The notes below the pieces were generated by a model. The model had not been told where the DNA came from. It was given only the letters and a program-made list of their open reading frames with translations, and made no database searches. This document shows positions 7,550 through 16,244 of a stretch of DNA of 23,868 nt, piece by piece. Position numbers and translations under genes: made by a program. Source of the DNA: a virus; the IMG/VR virus record IMGVR_UViG_3300034355_000065, positions 1 to 23,868 of that record, one strand, 5' to 3'. The stretch's first letter is position 1; each line of letters begins with the position of its first letter.

Positions 7550-7683
7550 TTGGCTTTGGCGGCGCAGACGCCAGCCTTAGCGCACTTGGCTGGGCTTGGG
7601 CAGCTCTTGCAAGGTTTGAATGGAGCAGCTTTTTTGCCTGCGGGTTTGGCCGGGGCCATCATCATCTTTTTGCCGTACATCAT
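7543..7683 (-). CDS. 46-aa Lys/Ala/Cys-rich small protein
   Basis: An ORF of 46 codons, the last gene of the leftward arm. It begins with two Met codons (7683 and 7680) after a good ribosome site, GGAGAA at 7693-7688; the second ATG has the better spacing. The product starts with a Met/Lys-rich stretch, then an Ala/Pro/Lys-rich segment, then four Cys in the pattern C-K-S-C...C...C (positions 25, 28, 34, 40), and ends in AKAKK. The strong basic charge suggests nucleic-acid contact, and the Cys could bind zinc; both are inference. It lies 12 bases after the DUF6321-like gene, so it is co-transcribed with the virion genes. No family is recognised. Confidence 0.65.
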   Translation of the reverse strand: MMYGKKMMMAPAKPAGKKAAPFKPCKSCPSPAKCAKAGVCAAKAKK

Positions 7684-7695
7684 GGGGTTCTCCAG

Positions 7696-7950
7696 TTAGC
7701 ATTTCCAAGCCCGCAGGCTTTTGTTGATTCGACTGTTAGGGTCTTTGGCAGTTTTTTCACTGGTCAGCTTCTCCTTCATGCCCTCCATGCGGGCGCAGAA
7801 TGAGTCACGTCGTGGGCCACCTTCAGGTTGAGGGGCCTTGAGCCCCGGCTTGCCGGGGTTGGCTTTGTTGTAGGAGGCACGCCCCTTGGCGTTAAGACCC
7901 CCCTTGGGGTCTTTGCCTTCCTTGCGTGTCCATGCTGGTGTCTTTGCCAT
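7696..7950 (-). CDS. DUF6321-like small basic phage protein
   Basis: An 84-residue Lys/Gly-rich protein opening with PAWTRKEGKDPKGGLNAKGR. This motif recurs in small basic proteins of many environmental phages and cyanophages, which I associate with DUF6321 from memory. A second conserved part is the FCARMEGMKE segment near residues 51-60. Its function is not known. High basic charge and the position at the end of the virion operon suggest a DNA-associated or virion-associated role (inference). The start codon shares a base with the stop of the 2166-aa protein (TAATG), so the two are translationally coupled, and an AGGAG lies just upstream inside that gene. Confidence 0.72.
   Translation of the reverse strand: MAKTPAWTRKEGKDPKGGLNAKGRASYNKANPGKPGLKAPQPEGGPRRDSFCARMEGMKEKLTSEKTAKDPNSRINKSLRAWKC
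7843..7858 (+). other. GC-rich hairpin, possible stop for rightward transcripts
   Basis: CCCCGG (7843-7848), loop CTTG and CCGGGG (7853-7858), followed on the + strand by TTGGCTTTG. It resembles the arms of the terminator at 3672 but has no clean T-run. It lies inside the leftward DUF6321-like gene, about 300 bases past the end of the rightward arm. Terminator activity is speculative. Confidence 0.25.
7894..7913 (+). other. 8-bp-stem hairpin, possible stop for rightward transcripts
   Basis: AAGACCCC (7894-7901), loop CCTT and GGGGTCTT (7906-7913). The + strand continues TGCCTTCCTTG, only moderately T-rich. With the hairpin at 7843 it forms a pair just beyond the convergence, antisense to the DUF6321-like gene. 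It may simply reflect the codons of the conserved DPKGG motif. Confidence 0.25.
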
Positions 7951-10900
7951 TACTCTTCTCCTCTGGCTTTCGCCAATGCTTCTTGCATACGATCTCGCAG
8001 GTCGTCGAGCTCTCTGTCCAGTGCCTCGTAGTCGGGGTAGCCCTTGCGGTACTCCTCGCGCTTGGCCTTGGTCATTGCAGCCTTGTAGTCCTTCTTGATC
8101 TCTTTGAGCTCTTTGCTCTTGTAGAACGCAGCTTCGTCGACGTTGAACTGATACAGCCCAATGCCACCCAGCGTACGGGCCAAGAACATAGAGCTTTTCT
8201 CGATGCCTGTGGGGCCTTTGGCACCATCCTTCAGATCGCCTATTTGATCCCAGAACTTGGTTGTCACAACTGGCGGTGCCATTGTGTCATAGGAGAACTT
8301 GGCTGTCGTGACAAGTTTGTCCCACTCTGTGTCTGTGGGGGCGTGCATTGGCTTGCCTGTGAATGGGTCGTAGCCGTTCATGGCAGAGATCAGCGTGACA
8401 AGTGGGCCACCGGGCGTAGCGAAACCGGGCAACCACGACTGCCCTGCAAACGGAGACTCACCCGGCGCAGGCTGGAACAACGACAAGAACGGGATGTACT
8501 TGCCGACGTTGAGGTATGTCGGGTTCTGGTCATCGCCAACAAACGGAATCCGCATGTGCATGTATGGACCGAGGCCGAACAGCGAACGCTCACGCAGGTA
8601 GTCCGGGCCTTTTTTGCGCAGCTCATCGTCTTCTTCTCCGCCCAGCGCAGCCTGCATCAGCATGACCGATGCCATCATGTTGACAATGGCCCAAGGCTTG
8701 GTAACTGCGATGCGACCAAGCACCGGCATGATGGCGTATGACCACGATACGAACGGCAGGAATGTTTGACGGGCTGCGCGGATTGCACGTGCGTCGATGT
8801 CATAGTCCAAGAACATCTTGCGTGCGGCCAGACCAACTTCTTCAAGCTGTTTGGCGTCGAGTTGTTTGGAACCGTCGCGCAACTGCACATTGCCAGCTGT
8901 CTCCAAGAACGCAGCGAAGCGGAACACGTTATCTTCTGCTGCGTATATCTCTACAGCGTTGTCCTTCCAACCTGCCAACTTGGCTTTGGTCTGTTCAAAC
9001 GCTGCCATCGAGGTCATGCGCTTGATGTACGACTGATCGCTGGTGGGGGTGATGGACTCGGACAGGCGGTCGTAGACGCTGCCCTTGAGCTCAGAGTTTG
9101 TGAACTGACCAAGCACAGCACCGGAGTTAAAGAACGCCTGCATCAGTGCGCGATCGGCGTCGTTCATAGAGTCTGGGTTGCGCTCGAACTTGGCGTACAT
9201 GCCTGCAGCGCGTTTGAGCGTGCCGAGGCGGATGCCGTGCAGAATCAGCAGTGCGACGTTCGACAGCACGTTGGTGACGTGTGTGCCGGGGTTCAGGACA
9301 GTCTTAGACTGCTTGAAGAAGGCCATAAGTTCGTTGAACGACTTGAAGTTAACCGCTGGCGAACGATCGTGCATGTCGATCATGGCGTTCCACACGGGGC
9401 CGGGGATGATCTTCCCAGCAAGAGCGCCGTAGGTTGTACCTTGTGGCAACTGCACCCATGTGCCAGTGCGCTGTGTTTGCCAGCGCAGCGACTGCGATTT
9501 AGAAGCCTCGTCGGAAACTTGCAGCACGTTGTTGAGTTCGAGGTTACGATCGCCGAACACTTCGTTGATCTCGTCAACACTGTCGAACGCAACAGCTTCA
9601 GCCGTGGGCTTGCCGCTCTCACGGCCAATCGAAGCAAGGTTGCCGAAGTACGTTGTAGCAGCATGCGCGTGAGACAGTGCAGCCGTGGTGTTTACCAAAG
9701 CCAGTGCGAGGTCTTCGCTCTTCAGGTTTTTGAGCGCGTCACGGGTAGTGATGCTGGACGAGAACTCGAAGTTGCCCTTGTCGGTGTCGTACTTGGAAAA
9801 CTTCCAAACGCGCTTGGCGTCAACCGCTGTACCAGAAGGTGTCACGCCAGTCTTGTCGTACTGAGCCTTAGAAATAAACCCAGCAGGCAAACCCTTCTTG
9901 CCAAGTTTGTCTTCAAATATCTGGTACAGCGGCTGATCTTGATCGACAATGCCGTCTGTCATGTCGAGGAACTGCTTGAACTCATCAAGCGACTGGTGTG
10001 TCTGCTTCTTCGTGCCGATCATGCTGGCGATCTTGCCAGCGCTGAGCGTAGAGCCTGCGACCTGACTGATGCTGGTGGGGCTGATGATGTACTGCGTGAA
10101 CGGCATGCTCTCGAAAGCGCGGCGCTCCTTGGAGTTTGCAGGCAGGGTGCTGATGTACTGCTTCATCAAGCCTTTGAGGTTGTCGGCGATAGCCTTGAAC
10201 CCGGAAGCGTTCTGAATACCAGCAAACGCTTTGGTATTGCCATCCATGTAGTCCAAGAAGGGCTCACGCAGCTCAGGGCGGGCAGCGATGGTGGTTGCAA
10301 TCTTCTCCATCTGCAAGTGGCCAGTCTGGGCCAAAAACTTGTAGTTGTCGATCGCTGCCACGGTAGCAGGCGAATTGCTGAAGTTTGAGTTGAACTGCAT
10401 GATGACGCGCTCAAGCGTCGGCACTTCCTTACGGATGTAGTTCGCCAGCTTCGCACCGTTCTTTGCAATGCTTGCTGTGAGCGGCAGGTCTTTACCATTT
10501 ACGCGGCCAAGGCCAACAATCTCGAACACAAGCTGTGTAGGTGTCTTGAACTTACCGGGGCCATTGGCAAACGCGGTGGCGTCAGCAAAGCCAACCTGCT
10601 GTGCAGCAGCGTCGATCGTAGGCGCAGTCGTTGGGTCAGTAGCTTGGATAGCGGCTTCGAGCACACTACCTGTGGCTTTACCCTTCTTCTGCCCTTTTTG
10701 GCCAGCAGCCTCAAGCAGCTTGAACGTGTTTGCGATAACGTCAGCAGCCACGGAAGGCTTGACGCCGAGCATCTTCTGCACGGCTGTCAGGATAGACTGC
10801 CACACGTTGTTGGCTGCGTCAAAGAATGACTTCGGAGCTTCGGTGCTGTCCATTGCTTCCAGTGCGCGTCGGAAGTCGTTAAGGGTATTCCCATAGGACA

Positions 10901-13900
10901 CCAGTTCGAGGACAGCGTCAAGCTCTTTCTTGTCCTTCATCAGAGCTTTGAGTAGGTCTTGCACGCGCTTGGCATCTGCACCAAGGGGGCCTTTAAAGTT
11001 GACGACTTGCTTGAGCGAAGCCTTCAGCGCTCGAACTGCTGGAGCGTCTGGATTACCATACACATACCACTGCAACGCAGAGTGCAGGGCTTCGTGCAGA
11101 GTTACGGCAGCGGACGCATCTCGTTGGATGTAGATCGTGTTCTTCTTGGGGTCGAACCGTGGATTACCTTCGGTGATGAACACCAGCTTAGGTGCCTCTT
11201 GGTATGCCATGGACTCGAACACAGCCTTAGCAATGGTGCGCTCAAACGGTGTGCCGTGCGTCTGGATGTAATTCATCACCCCCAAAATGCCATCAGACGA
11301 TTCACCTTTGCCGAACACGGCGTAGCCTTTGGCGGCTTTCTCCAGTGGAGTCTGGCTTTCACCAGCGGCGGTAGCTTCTTTAGACTCGCGGATCGCTGTC
11401 TGGCGAACGAACATGGCGTCAGAACGGCCTTGAAACATGTTGGCTTTTGCCGCGTTCCAACCTTGAGACAACATGGTGTCGAGTTTGCCGAAAGCGGCAT
11501 CGACGCTGTCTTGTTCTGTGTCTTGGCCAAAGTCTTCGTTGATGCCAGTGTCATTGACTTGTGTGTGCAGCTTTTGTTGCACCATGTCTTTGGTCAGCTT
11601 GACGATAGCTTCGACGTCTTTAGCGTTCCCGTTGACTGCAGTGCCGAGCGCAGCCAGTGCAGCGCGTGTTTCCTCTAAGAGCTTCATCGTGTTTTCAACA
11701 CGAATACCAGTCTTGGCCTTGATCTGCCCACGTTGCTCAGCAGGGGTTTGCTTGGAGAATTTTGTGGGTTTGTAGACCATCTCGCCGTTTTCAGCACGGG
11801 TACCGCGCTCAGACGGGATACCGCGCAGCATGTTGCCGCCAGCGTTGCTGAGCTTGTAGTAGGCCTTGGCAAATGCGCGGACTGCGTCAGCGATGGCCTG
11901 CTCTTTGGCACCAATGCCTTCCACAGTTGCAGATGGGTTCAACAAAGCATCGCGGATGTCGCGCAAAGAGTTGACGCTTAATGAAGCCTTGCCCGGTACA
12001 GCTACTTTTCCTGCGCCTTGAACGCTGGCTTGCAGAGGGTTGCCAGTAGTCTTTACGCGGTTCGCTACCTGCAGGGCTTGGGTCAGGCCAAGTTCGTCTG
12101 CAGCTTGTTGCTCAGCTGTTTGGGTGCTGGCAATTCTGACGGCGGAAGTGGATGCCTTAGTGCCAGTCGCAGCGTTCCATGCGTCGGCTACCTTAGCACC
12201 AAGGGTTTGTGTGTCTGTCCCGCCAGATGCTAACCAACTCTGCATGGCAGCAATAACAGGCTTTGGGAGCTCAGGGTACATAGCCGCTAACTCGGCGGCG
12301 GAAAACACGTTGCCTCTGCTGTCGAACTGCTTGCCTTCTGCGTAGAAGACCGATGGGCCACTCGCGCTATTTGGGTCTCGCACGACAAGTTGGGGCTTGC
12401 CGCCGACGTTCGTAAGCACAAAACGCTTATCACCTTGCTTGAGCTCAAGACTTGCGTCACCTGAGCCAGCAGCCACATATGTTGCTGGTTTGCTTACAGC
12501 TGGGGTGGAGGTGGTTGCTTTTTGTCCTTGCGTTTTTGCTTCGACGGTTTTAGGGGCTTGAGTGCCACTGGGTGCTCCGGTAGTTACAGGGGTGGAAGAA
12601 ACGCCTGCTGCAGGTTGTGCAGCAGGCAAAGCGGCGGCAACTGCAGTTGGTGCGCCGACAGGAGTAACGGGGGTGCCACTGCGCTGTGCTGCGCGTTCGA
12701 TTGTGCGCTGGACCATGGCAGCTACGCTTGCGCGTTCTGCGTCAGTCTCAGCAAGGCCAAAGATGGCGTTGGCTTGCTTGACCAAGCGGTTTTCATCCGC
12801 TGTCAGGGTAACGCCAGCAGGCACAGTAGGCAACGCCACAGGTTGGGCCGGAGCTTGCGCAGCAGGCGCAACTGGTGCAGGGGTCTCAACTACGGGGGCT
12901 TCGACTGGAGCAGCCGCAGCAGCGCCCAAGGGGGCTGTAGGCAACAGGTTCTCGATGGGGCCGGGGGCATTCTGTTGTGTGCTTGGGCGACCCTGTGGGT
13001 ACGCACCGCCGCGTGGGCCGAACATCTCTTGCTGCTGGGCCATGCCACCGAACGCCTGCATTGCAAGACCTTCGACGCCAGCCTTTGTACGTTCAGAGAT
13101 TGTGCCGTCTGTCCGCACGCGATCAAACAACGCAGCGATTTGTGGCTGCTGCTCAGGATCAGCCATGTCTTTGCCGAGCAGCTGGCGGTACATTGGCGAC
13201 TGCCGAGGCATGCCGAGGCCATCCAGAAGCTCTGCTGTGATGCGAGTCTGAAACGTAGGTTCCTGTGGGGCGAACAGATCGCCTTGTCGCTCGTCGACAA
13301 AAGGCGCGGGGGCCACGCCACCGCCGCCAAACAGGTCAATCTGCTCACCGGCAACGGGGGCTGGCGGAGCTTCGCCGCCACGAGTATCAAACAAACCGCG
13401 TTGAGCGGGGGGCGCTTCAAACGCTTCGTCACTCAATGCCGCAGGACGACGATCCTGAATCTGCTGCAGACGCTGCGCTGCTTGCTCTGGAGTCATCAAG
13501 ACATTGCTGCCACGAGTCAGGTCGGTTTCGCCTTCTGCGCCTGTAGCGGGCTGGTCCGAAGTGATTGTGCCATCTGGTTGGATGGTGACTGTGGGCTCTG
13601 CTGGGCGCGTACCGGCAAGTGTGGACAATCCAGCGCGGATAGAGCCGCCGCCCAAGAAGGCTTTGGCACCTGCGACGCCGTACTCATTCATAGCCTCTGG
13701 GCTTGTAAGGTCAGCTGTTTGGCCAGTAACACCGTAGCGCTCCAAGCCAGTCTGTGGTAACTCAGTAATAGCTTCTTCCAAACCACCACGGACGAATTGT
13801 TTGCCAGCATTCTTCGCAAAGCCTGTTCCAGCTGCACGGGCGAGGAACTCAGTGCCTTCGCCAGCCACACGCAGGGCTACACGCTCTGCGCCGCCAAAGC

Positions 13901-14450
13901 GCTCTAACAGGGCAGCAGGGATGGTAACTGCCACTGCCCGACCACGCTCGTCAATGCCTTGTTCACGCTGTCCCGTGCGAATGCCGCCGTATGTCTGTAC
14001 AGCAGTAGGGAGTAGACCGCCAACAAAACCGCCGACCTGTTGTCCGACTGCAACACCTGCTGGGCCAAACGGCAAACCAAGAACACCGCCAACCAATCGT
14101 CCACCTAGTTGCCCACCCAAGGCCAAGCCTACCTGCGGGGCTACCTCACCAACGGCCTCACGTGCAGTTGTGAAGGGGCGAGACAGAACATCGTCAAACG
14201 ACTGAATCTCGCTGGGGTTACGACGCACAACATCAGCACCGTACTGCTCGACTGCACCGCCCACGTCCTCAGCGCCAAGGTCACGCAGCGTAGAACCGGC
14301 ACCAGCGACAAACTGTCCTGTGGCTCGGCGCACATCGGACATAAGTCCGGGGGCGTTTGGGCGCTCCTGAGTTGGTTTTTCTTGGGTTTCACCAAAGGCT
14401 CCACCAAAATCAACTGAGGACAGTGAGCCGATACCTTTGAAGTATTCCAT
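7950..14450 (-). CDS. Giant polyvalent internal virion/ejection protein with HExxH metallopeptidase motif
   Basis: A 2166-residue protein, last of three large virion genes, in the position of T7 gp16. Residues about 104-158 form a hydrophobic glycine-zipper stretch that could insert in membranes. Long Gln/Ala/Pro-rich disordered segments span roughly 290-660. HEALH at 1119-1123 follows a beta segment (NTIYIQRD), as in zinc metallopeptidases; a Glu further on (LELVSYG) may be the third ligand. The C-terminal part, around 1880-1950 (FVSWSYAIMPVLGR...), resembles the LPD38-type 'large polyvalent protein associated' domain of phage ejected proteins. Such proteins are packaged in the head, injected with DNA and act on envelope or host targets. 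AAGGA precedes the ATG. I see no lytic transglycosylase motif of the T7 gp16 type. Confidence 0.82.
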   Translation of the reverse strand: MEYFKGIGSLSSVDFGGAFGETQEKPTQERPNAPGLMSDVRRATGQFVAGAGSTLRDLGAEDVGGAVEQYGADVVRRNPSEIQSFDDVLSRPFTTAREAVGEVAPQVGLALGGQLGGRLVGGVLGLPFGPAGVAVGQQVGGFVGGLLPTAVQTYGGIRTGQREQGIDERGRAVAVTIPAALLERFGGAERVALRVAGEGTEFLARAAGTGFAKNAGKQFVRGGLEEAITELPQTGLERYGVTGQTADLTSPEAMNEYGVAGAKAFLGGGSIRAGLSTLAGTRPAEPTVTIQPDGTITSDQPATGAEGETDLTRGSNVLMTPEQAAQRLQQIQDRRPAALSDEAFEAPPAQRGLFDTRGGEAPPAPVAGEQIDLFGGGGVAPAPFVDERQGDLFAPQEPTFQTRITAELLDGLGMPRQSPMYRQLLGKDMADPEQQPQIAALFDRVRTDGTISERTKAGVEGLAMQAFGGMAQQQEMFGPRGGAYPQGRPSTQQNAPGPIENLLPTAPLGAAAAAPVEAPVVETPAPVAPAAQAPAQPVALPTVPAGVTLTADENRLVKQANAIFGLAETDAERASVAAMVQRTIERAAQRSGTPVTPVGAPTAVAAALPAAQPAAGVSSTPVTTGAPSGTQAPKTVEAKTQGQKATTSTPAVSKPATYVAAGSGDASLELKQGDKRFVLTNVGGKPQLVVRDPNSASGPSVFYAEGKQFDSRGNVFSAAELAAMYPELPKPVIAAMQSWLASGGTDTQTLGAKVADAWNAATGTKASTSAVRIASTQTAEQQAADELGLTQALQVANRVKTTGNPLQASVQGAGKVAVPGKASLSVNSLRDIRDALLNPSATVEGIGAKEQAIADAVRAFAKAYYKLSNAGGNMLRGIPSERGTRAENGEMVYKPTKFSKQTPAEQRGQIKAKTGIRVENTMKLLEETRAALAALGTAVNGNAKDVEAIVKLTKDMVQQKLHTQVNDTGINEDFGQDTEQDSVDAAFGKLDTMLSQGWNAAKANMFQGRSDAMFVRQTAIRESKEATAAGESQTPLEKAAKGYAVFGKGESSDGILGVMNYIQTHGTPFERTIAKAVFESMAYQEAPKLVFITEGNPRFDPKKNTIYIQRDASAAVTLHEALHSALQWYVYGNPDAPAVRALKASLKQVVNFKGPLGADAKRVQDLLKALMKDKKELDAVLELVSYGNTLNDFRRALEAMDSTEAPKSFFDAANNVWQSILTAVQKMLGVKPSVAADVIANTFKLLEAAGQKGQKKGKATGSVLEAAIQATDPTTAPTIDAAAQQVGFADATAFANGPGKFKTPTQLVFEIVGLGRVNGKDLPLTASIAKNGAKLANYIRKEVPTLERVIMQFNSNFSNSPATVAAIDNYKFLAQTGHLQMEKIATTIAARPELREPFLDYMDGNTKAFAGIQNASGFKAIADNLKGLMKQYISTLPANSKERRAFESMPFTQYIISPTSISQVAGSTLSAGKIASMIGTKKQTHQSLDEFKQFLDMTDGIVDQDQPLYQIFEDKLGKKGLPAGFISKAQYDKTGVTPSGTAVDAKRVWKFSKYDTDKGNFEFSSSITTRDALKNLKSEDLALALVNTTAALSHAHAATTYFGNLASIGRESGKPTAEAVAFDSVDEINEVFGDRNLELNNVLQVSDEASKSQSLRWQTQRTGTWVQLPQGTTYGALAGKIIPGPVWNAMIDMHDRSPAVNFKSFNELMAFFKQSKTVLNPGTHVTNVLSNVALLILHGIRLGTLKRAAGMYAKFERNPDSMNDADRALMQAFFNSGAVLGQFTNSELKGSVYDRLSESITPTSDQSYIKRMTSMAAFEQTKAKLAGWKDNAVEIYAAEDNVFRFAAFLETAGNVQLRDGSKQLDAKQLEEVGLAARKMFLDYDIDARAIRAARQTFLPFVSWSYAIMPVLGRIAVTKPWAIVNMMASVMLMQAALGGEEDDELRKKGPDYLRERSLFGLGPYMHMRIPFVGDDQNPTYLNVGKYIPFLSLFQPAPGESPFAGQSWLPGFATPGGPLVTLISAMNGYDPFTGKPMHAPTDTEWDKLVTTAKFSYDTMAPPVVTTKFWDQIGDLKDGAKGPTGIEKSSMFLARTLGGIGLYQFNVDEAAFYKSKELKEIKKDYKAAMTKAKREEYRKGYPDYEALDRELDDLRDRMQEALAKARGEE

Positions 14451-14490
14451 GAAAATTCCTTGAGCTGCGCTACTACCCCTAGTTTAGCGG

Positions 14491-16233
14491 TTAACGCGCT
14501 GCTGTGATGTTGTTTCGCTGGGCAATTATTTGCTCTACACCAGAGAGCGGAATCCGGTTAGCAATTTTGATGCGAATTGTATCAAGCTGAGCAGGAGAAT
14601 CACCGCTAACAGCTGCCTGAACACTACGTCCCAAGCCTACCCCAGCAGGGGCAGCAGGGGCAGCGGAGGCCGGAGCAGCAGCGGGGGCAGCGGAGGCCGG
14701 AGCAGCAGCGGGAGCAGGGGCTGTATACGCAACGCCAGCTTGCATAGCAGCAGCCTGAATCGCAGGCTCGGGCATATTTCTTTTGCGCAATTCCGCAATG
14801 GCTTCTGCACCTTTACCAGCTTCCTGTGCTTGGGTGAGACCAGCTACCACTGCCGCTGCTGTTTCACGGCCTTTACTCCGAGCCAATGCTGCCTGAATTT
14901 CCCCCGGCAACGCTTTGAGAACTTCGGGGTTAGCCGTGTCAGAGCCAGCGATCTTGATGATTGCAGCAAGTTCAGCCTCAAGAGCTGGGTCTTTCTGAAC
15001 TCCTAGTACCATCGTTTTTATCTGGGCGTCGGTTACTGGAATGTTCAGGCGCTTCAGTGTTGCGAGGTTTTTCTCAAGCGGGCTTTGTTTCTCTAAGCCT
15101 ACGTTAGCGGCTTGCGCATTCTTGAGTTTGGTACCTGCCTCGGACTCTTTGATTGCAGCCGCACCCTTTGCAAGGTTCTGCATCTGGATAGCGGTCTCAT
15201 ATGGCTTGCCCTGTGCGGTGTTGATGTAGAACGCACCAGCTTGTTGCAGAGGAGAAATACCGTCAGCGCCAGCGAACACGGGGCTCATTGGCTTGTTGCC
15301 GTACATGACCTGCACGCCGCCCTTGACTTGCATCAGCTTGGGGGTGATGTCGTCCTCTTTGTTCGGGTCAGCAAACGACCCCAACAGCTTGTTGAACGAT
15401 GCTTCACCGCCCAGCACAGCCTCGTTGATCTGGTTCACCAGTTGGTCTGTCTTCTGCTTTGCGATCTTGTCGGTAATACCCAGCACGTTGGCAGTGGTGG
15501 ACAAGAGCGTGTCGTAGTTGCCCTTGAACTTTGTCTGCGCTTCAGCGATCAGAGTCATGTCTGCAGTACGGCCAGAGCTGATCTGAGTGGCCATCCACTG
15601 GGCAGCGTTGTTGGTGTTTTGCTTCTGCTCGTAATCGGCTTTGGTGCGAGCGTCGGCTTCCCGAGTACGTGCATCCTGTTCCTCTTGGCGACTGACGTCG
15701 TAGGCTTTCAGGCGGTACTGCTCGGCCTGATCTGTCAACCCGTTGCGTGCGTAGATGTCAGCCTGACGGGCAAGCTGCTGCGACATGGGGATTGGGCGCG
15801 TGAGCCCTTGCGTAGGGACACCTTGAGCAGTAGCTGCTCGCTCGGCAGCGGGAGCGCCGCCTGTGGCGTATGCAGAACGCACGGCCTGAGTCTGATCAGC
15901 TGTGTACCCGCGAGCAAACCCAGTGCCCGGTGGTGTCGCCGCAGGGGCGGCAGGCTGAGGACGCACCAAGCCTTGAGGCTGGATGCTCGTGTAGTCTTCT
16001 TCTGTGCCATACGCGCCAGTGCCAAGACCTGCGGGAGCAGGAGCGGCAGGAGCTTCGGGGGTGTACACACGTGGCTGCTCTGGGAGTTCTGCAAGGCTGG
16101 TGGTTCCAGCCGCAGCAATTTCCTCGGCAGCGCGACGCTTGCGTGTTTTCTCTTCGACGGTGTTGTAGGTATCCAGCCAGCTTTTGGCGAGTCGTGTTCC
16201 AGACTCCATGCCCTGTGCGAATGCGCTTGCCAT
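14491..16233 (-). CDS. Putative internal virion protein, helical with Ala/Pro linkers
   Basis: A 580-residue protein between two other predicted ejection proteins, the slot of T7 gp15. The N-terminus is helical and charged (10-45), then an Ala/Pro/Gly-rich linker runs to about 150. A strongly helical, coiled-coil-like region covers about 150-215, rich in Arg/Glu/Gln/Ala. The middle is helical without Cys. A second Ala/Pro linker (about 504-531) contains a duplicated nine-residue unit, and a 49-residue C-terminal domain follows. No signal peptide or enzyme motif is seen. The function as an internal core or ejection protein rests on gene order, composition and size. The downstream intergenic gap is only 40 bases and holds the ribosome site of the giant gene. 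Confidence 0.65.
   Translation of the reverse strand: MASAFAQGMESGTRLAKSWLDTYNTVEEKTRKRRAAEEIAAAGTTSLAELPEQPRVYTPEAPAAPAPAGLGTGAYGTEEDYTSIQPQGLVRPQPAAPAATPPGTGFARGYTADQTQAVRSAYATGGAPAAERAATAQGVPTQGLTRPIPMSQQLARQADIYARNGLTDQAEQYRLKAYDVSRQEEQDARTREADARTKADYEQKQNTNNAAQWMATQISSGRTADMTLIAEAQTKFKGNYDTLLSTTANVLGITDKIAKQKTDQLVNQINEAVLGGEASFNKLLGSFADPNKEDDITPKLMQVKGGVQVMYGNKPMSPVFAGADGISPLQQAGAFYINTAQGKPYETAIQMQNLAKGAAAIKESEAGTKLKNAQAANVGLEKQSPLEKNLATLKRLNIPVTDAQIKTMVLGVQKDPALEAELAAIIKIAGSDTANPEVLKALPGEIQAALARSKGRETAAAVVAGLTQAQEAGKGAEAIAELRKRNMPEPAIQAAAMQAGVAYTAPAPAAAPASAAPAAAPASAAPAAPAGVGLGRSVQAAVSGDSPAQLDTIRIKIANRIPLSGVEQIIAQRNNITAAR
14661..14714 (-). repeat. 27-bp direct repeat, two copies, in an Ala/Pro linker
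   Basis: Units at 14661-14687 and 14688-14714 are identical at 26 of 27 bases. They encode a duplicated Ala/Pro/Ser nine-residue segment near the C-terminus of the 580-aa protein. Length is a multiple of three, so gain or loss of a copy keeps the frame. Confidence 0.85.
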
Positions 16234-16244
16234 ATCAGTACTCC

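Noticed and set aside
8766-10388. Long + strand frame (540 codons) opposite the giant virion gene
   Set aside because: It lies wholly antisense to a 2166-codon frame with recognisable motifs. Its product is Cys/Arg/Leu-rich with no domain, as expected from a shadow of a gene with biased codon use.
12522-13760. + strand frame of 412 codons
   Set aside because: Antisense to an Ala/Pro-rich part of the giant gene. The translated product is Cys/Arg/Trp/Ser-rich low-complexity sequence without ribosome site or domain.
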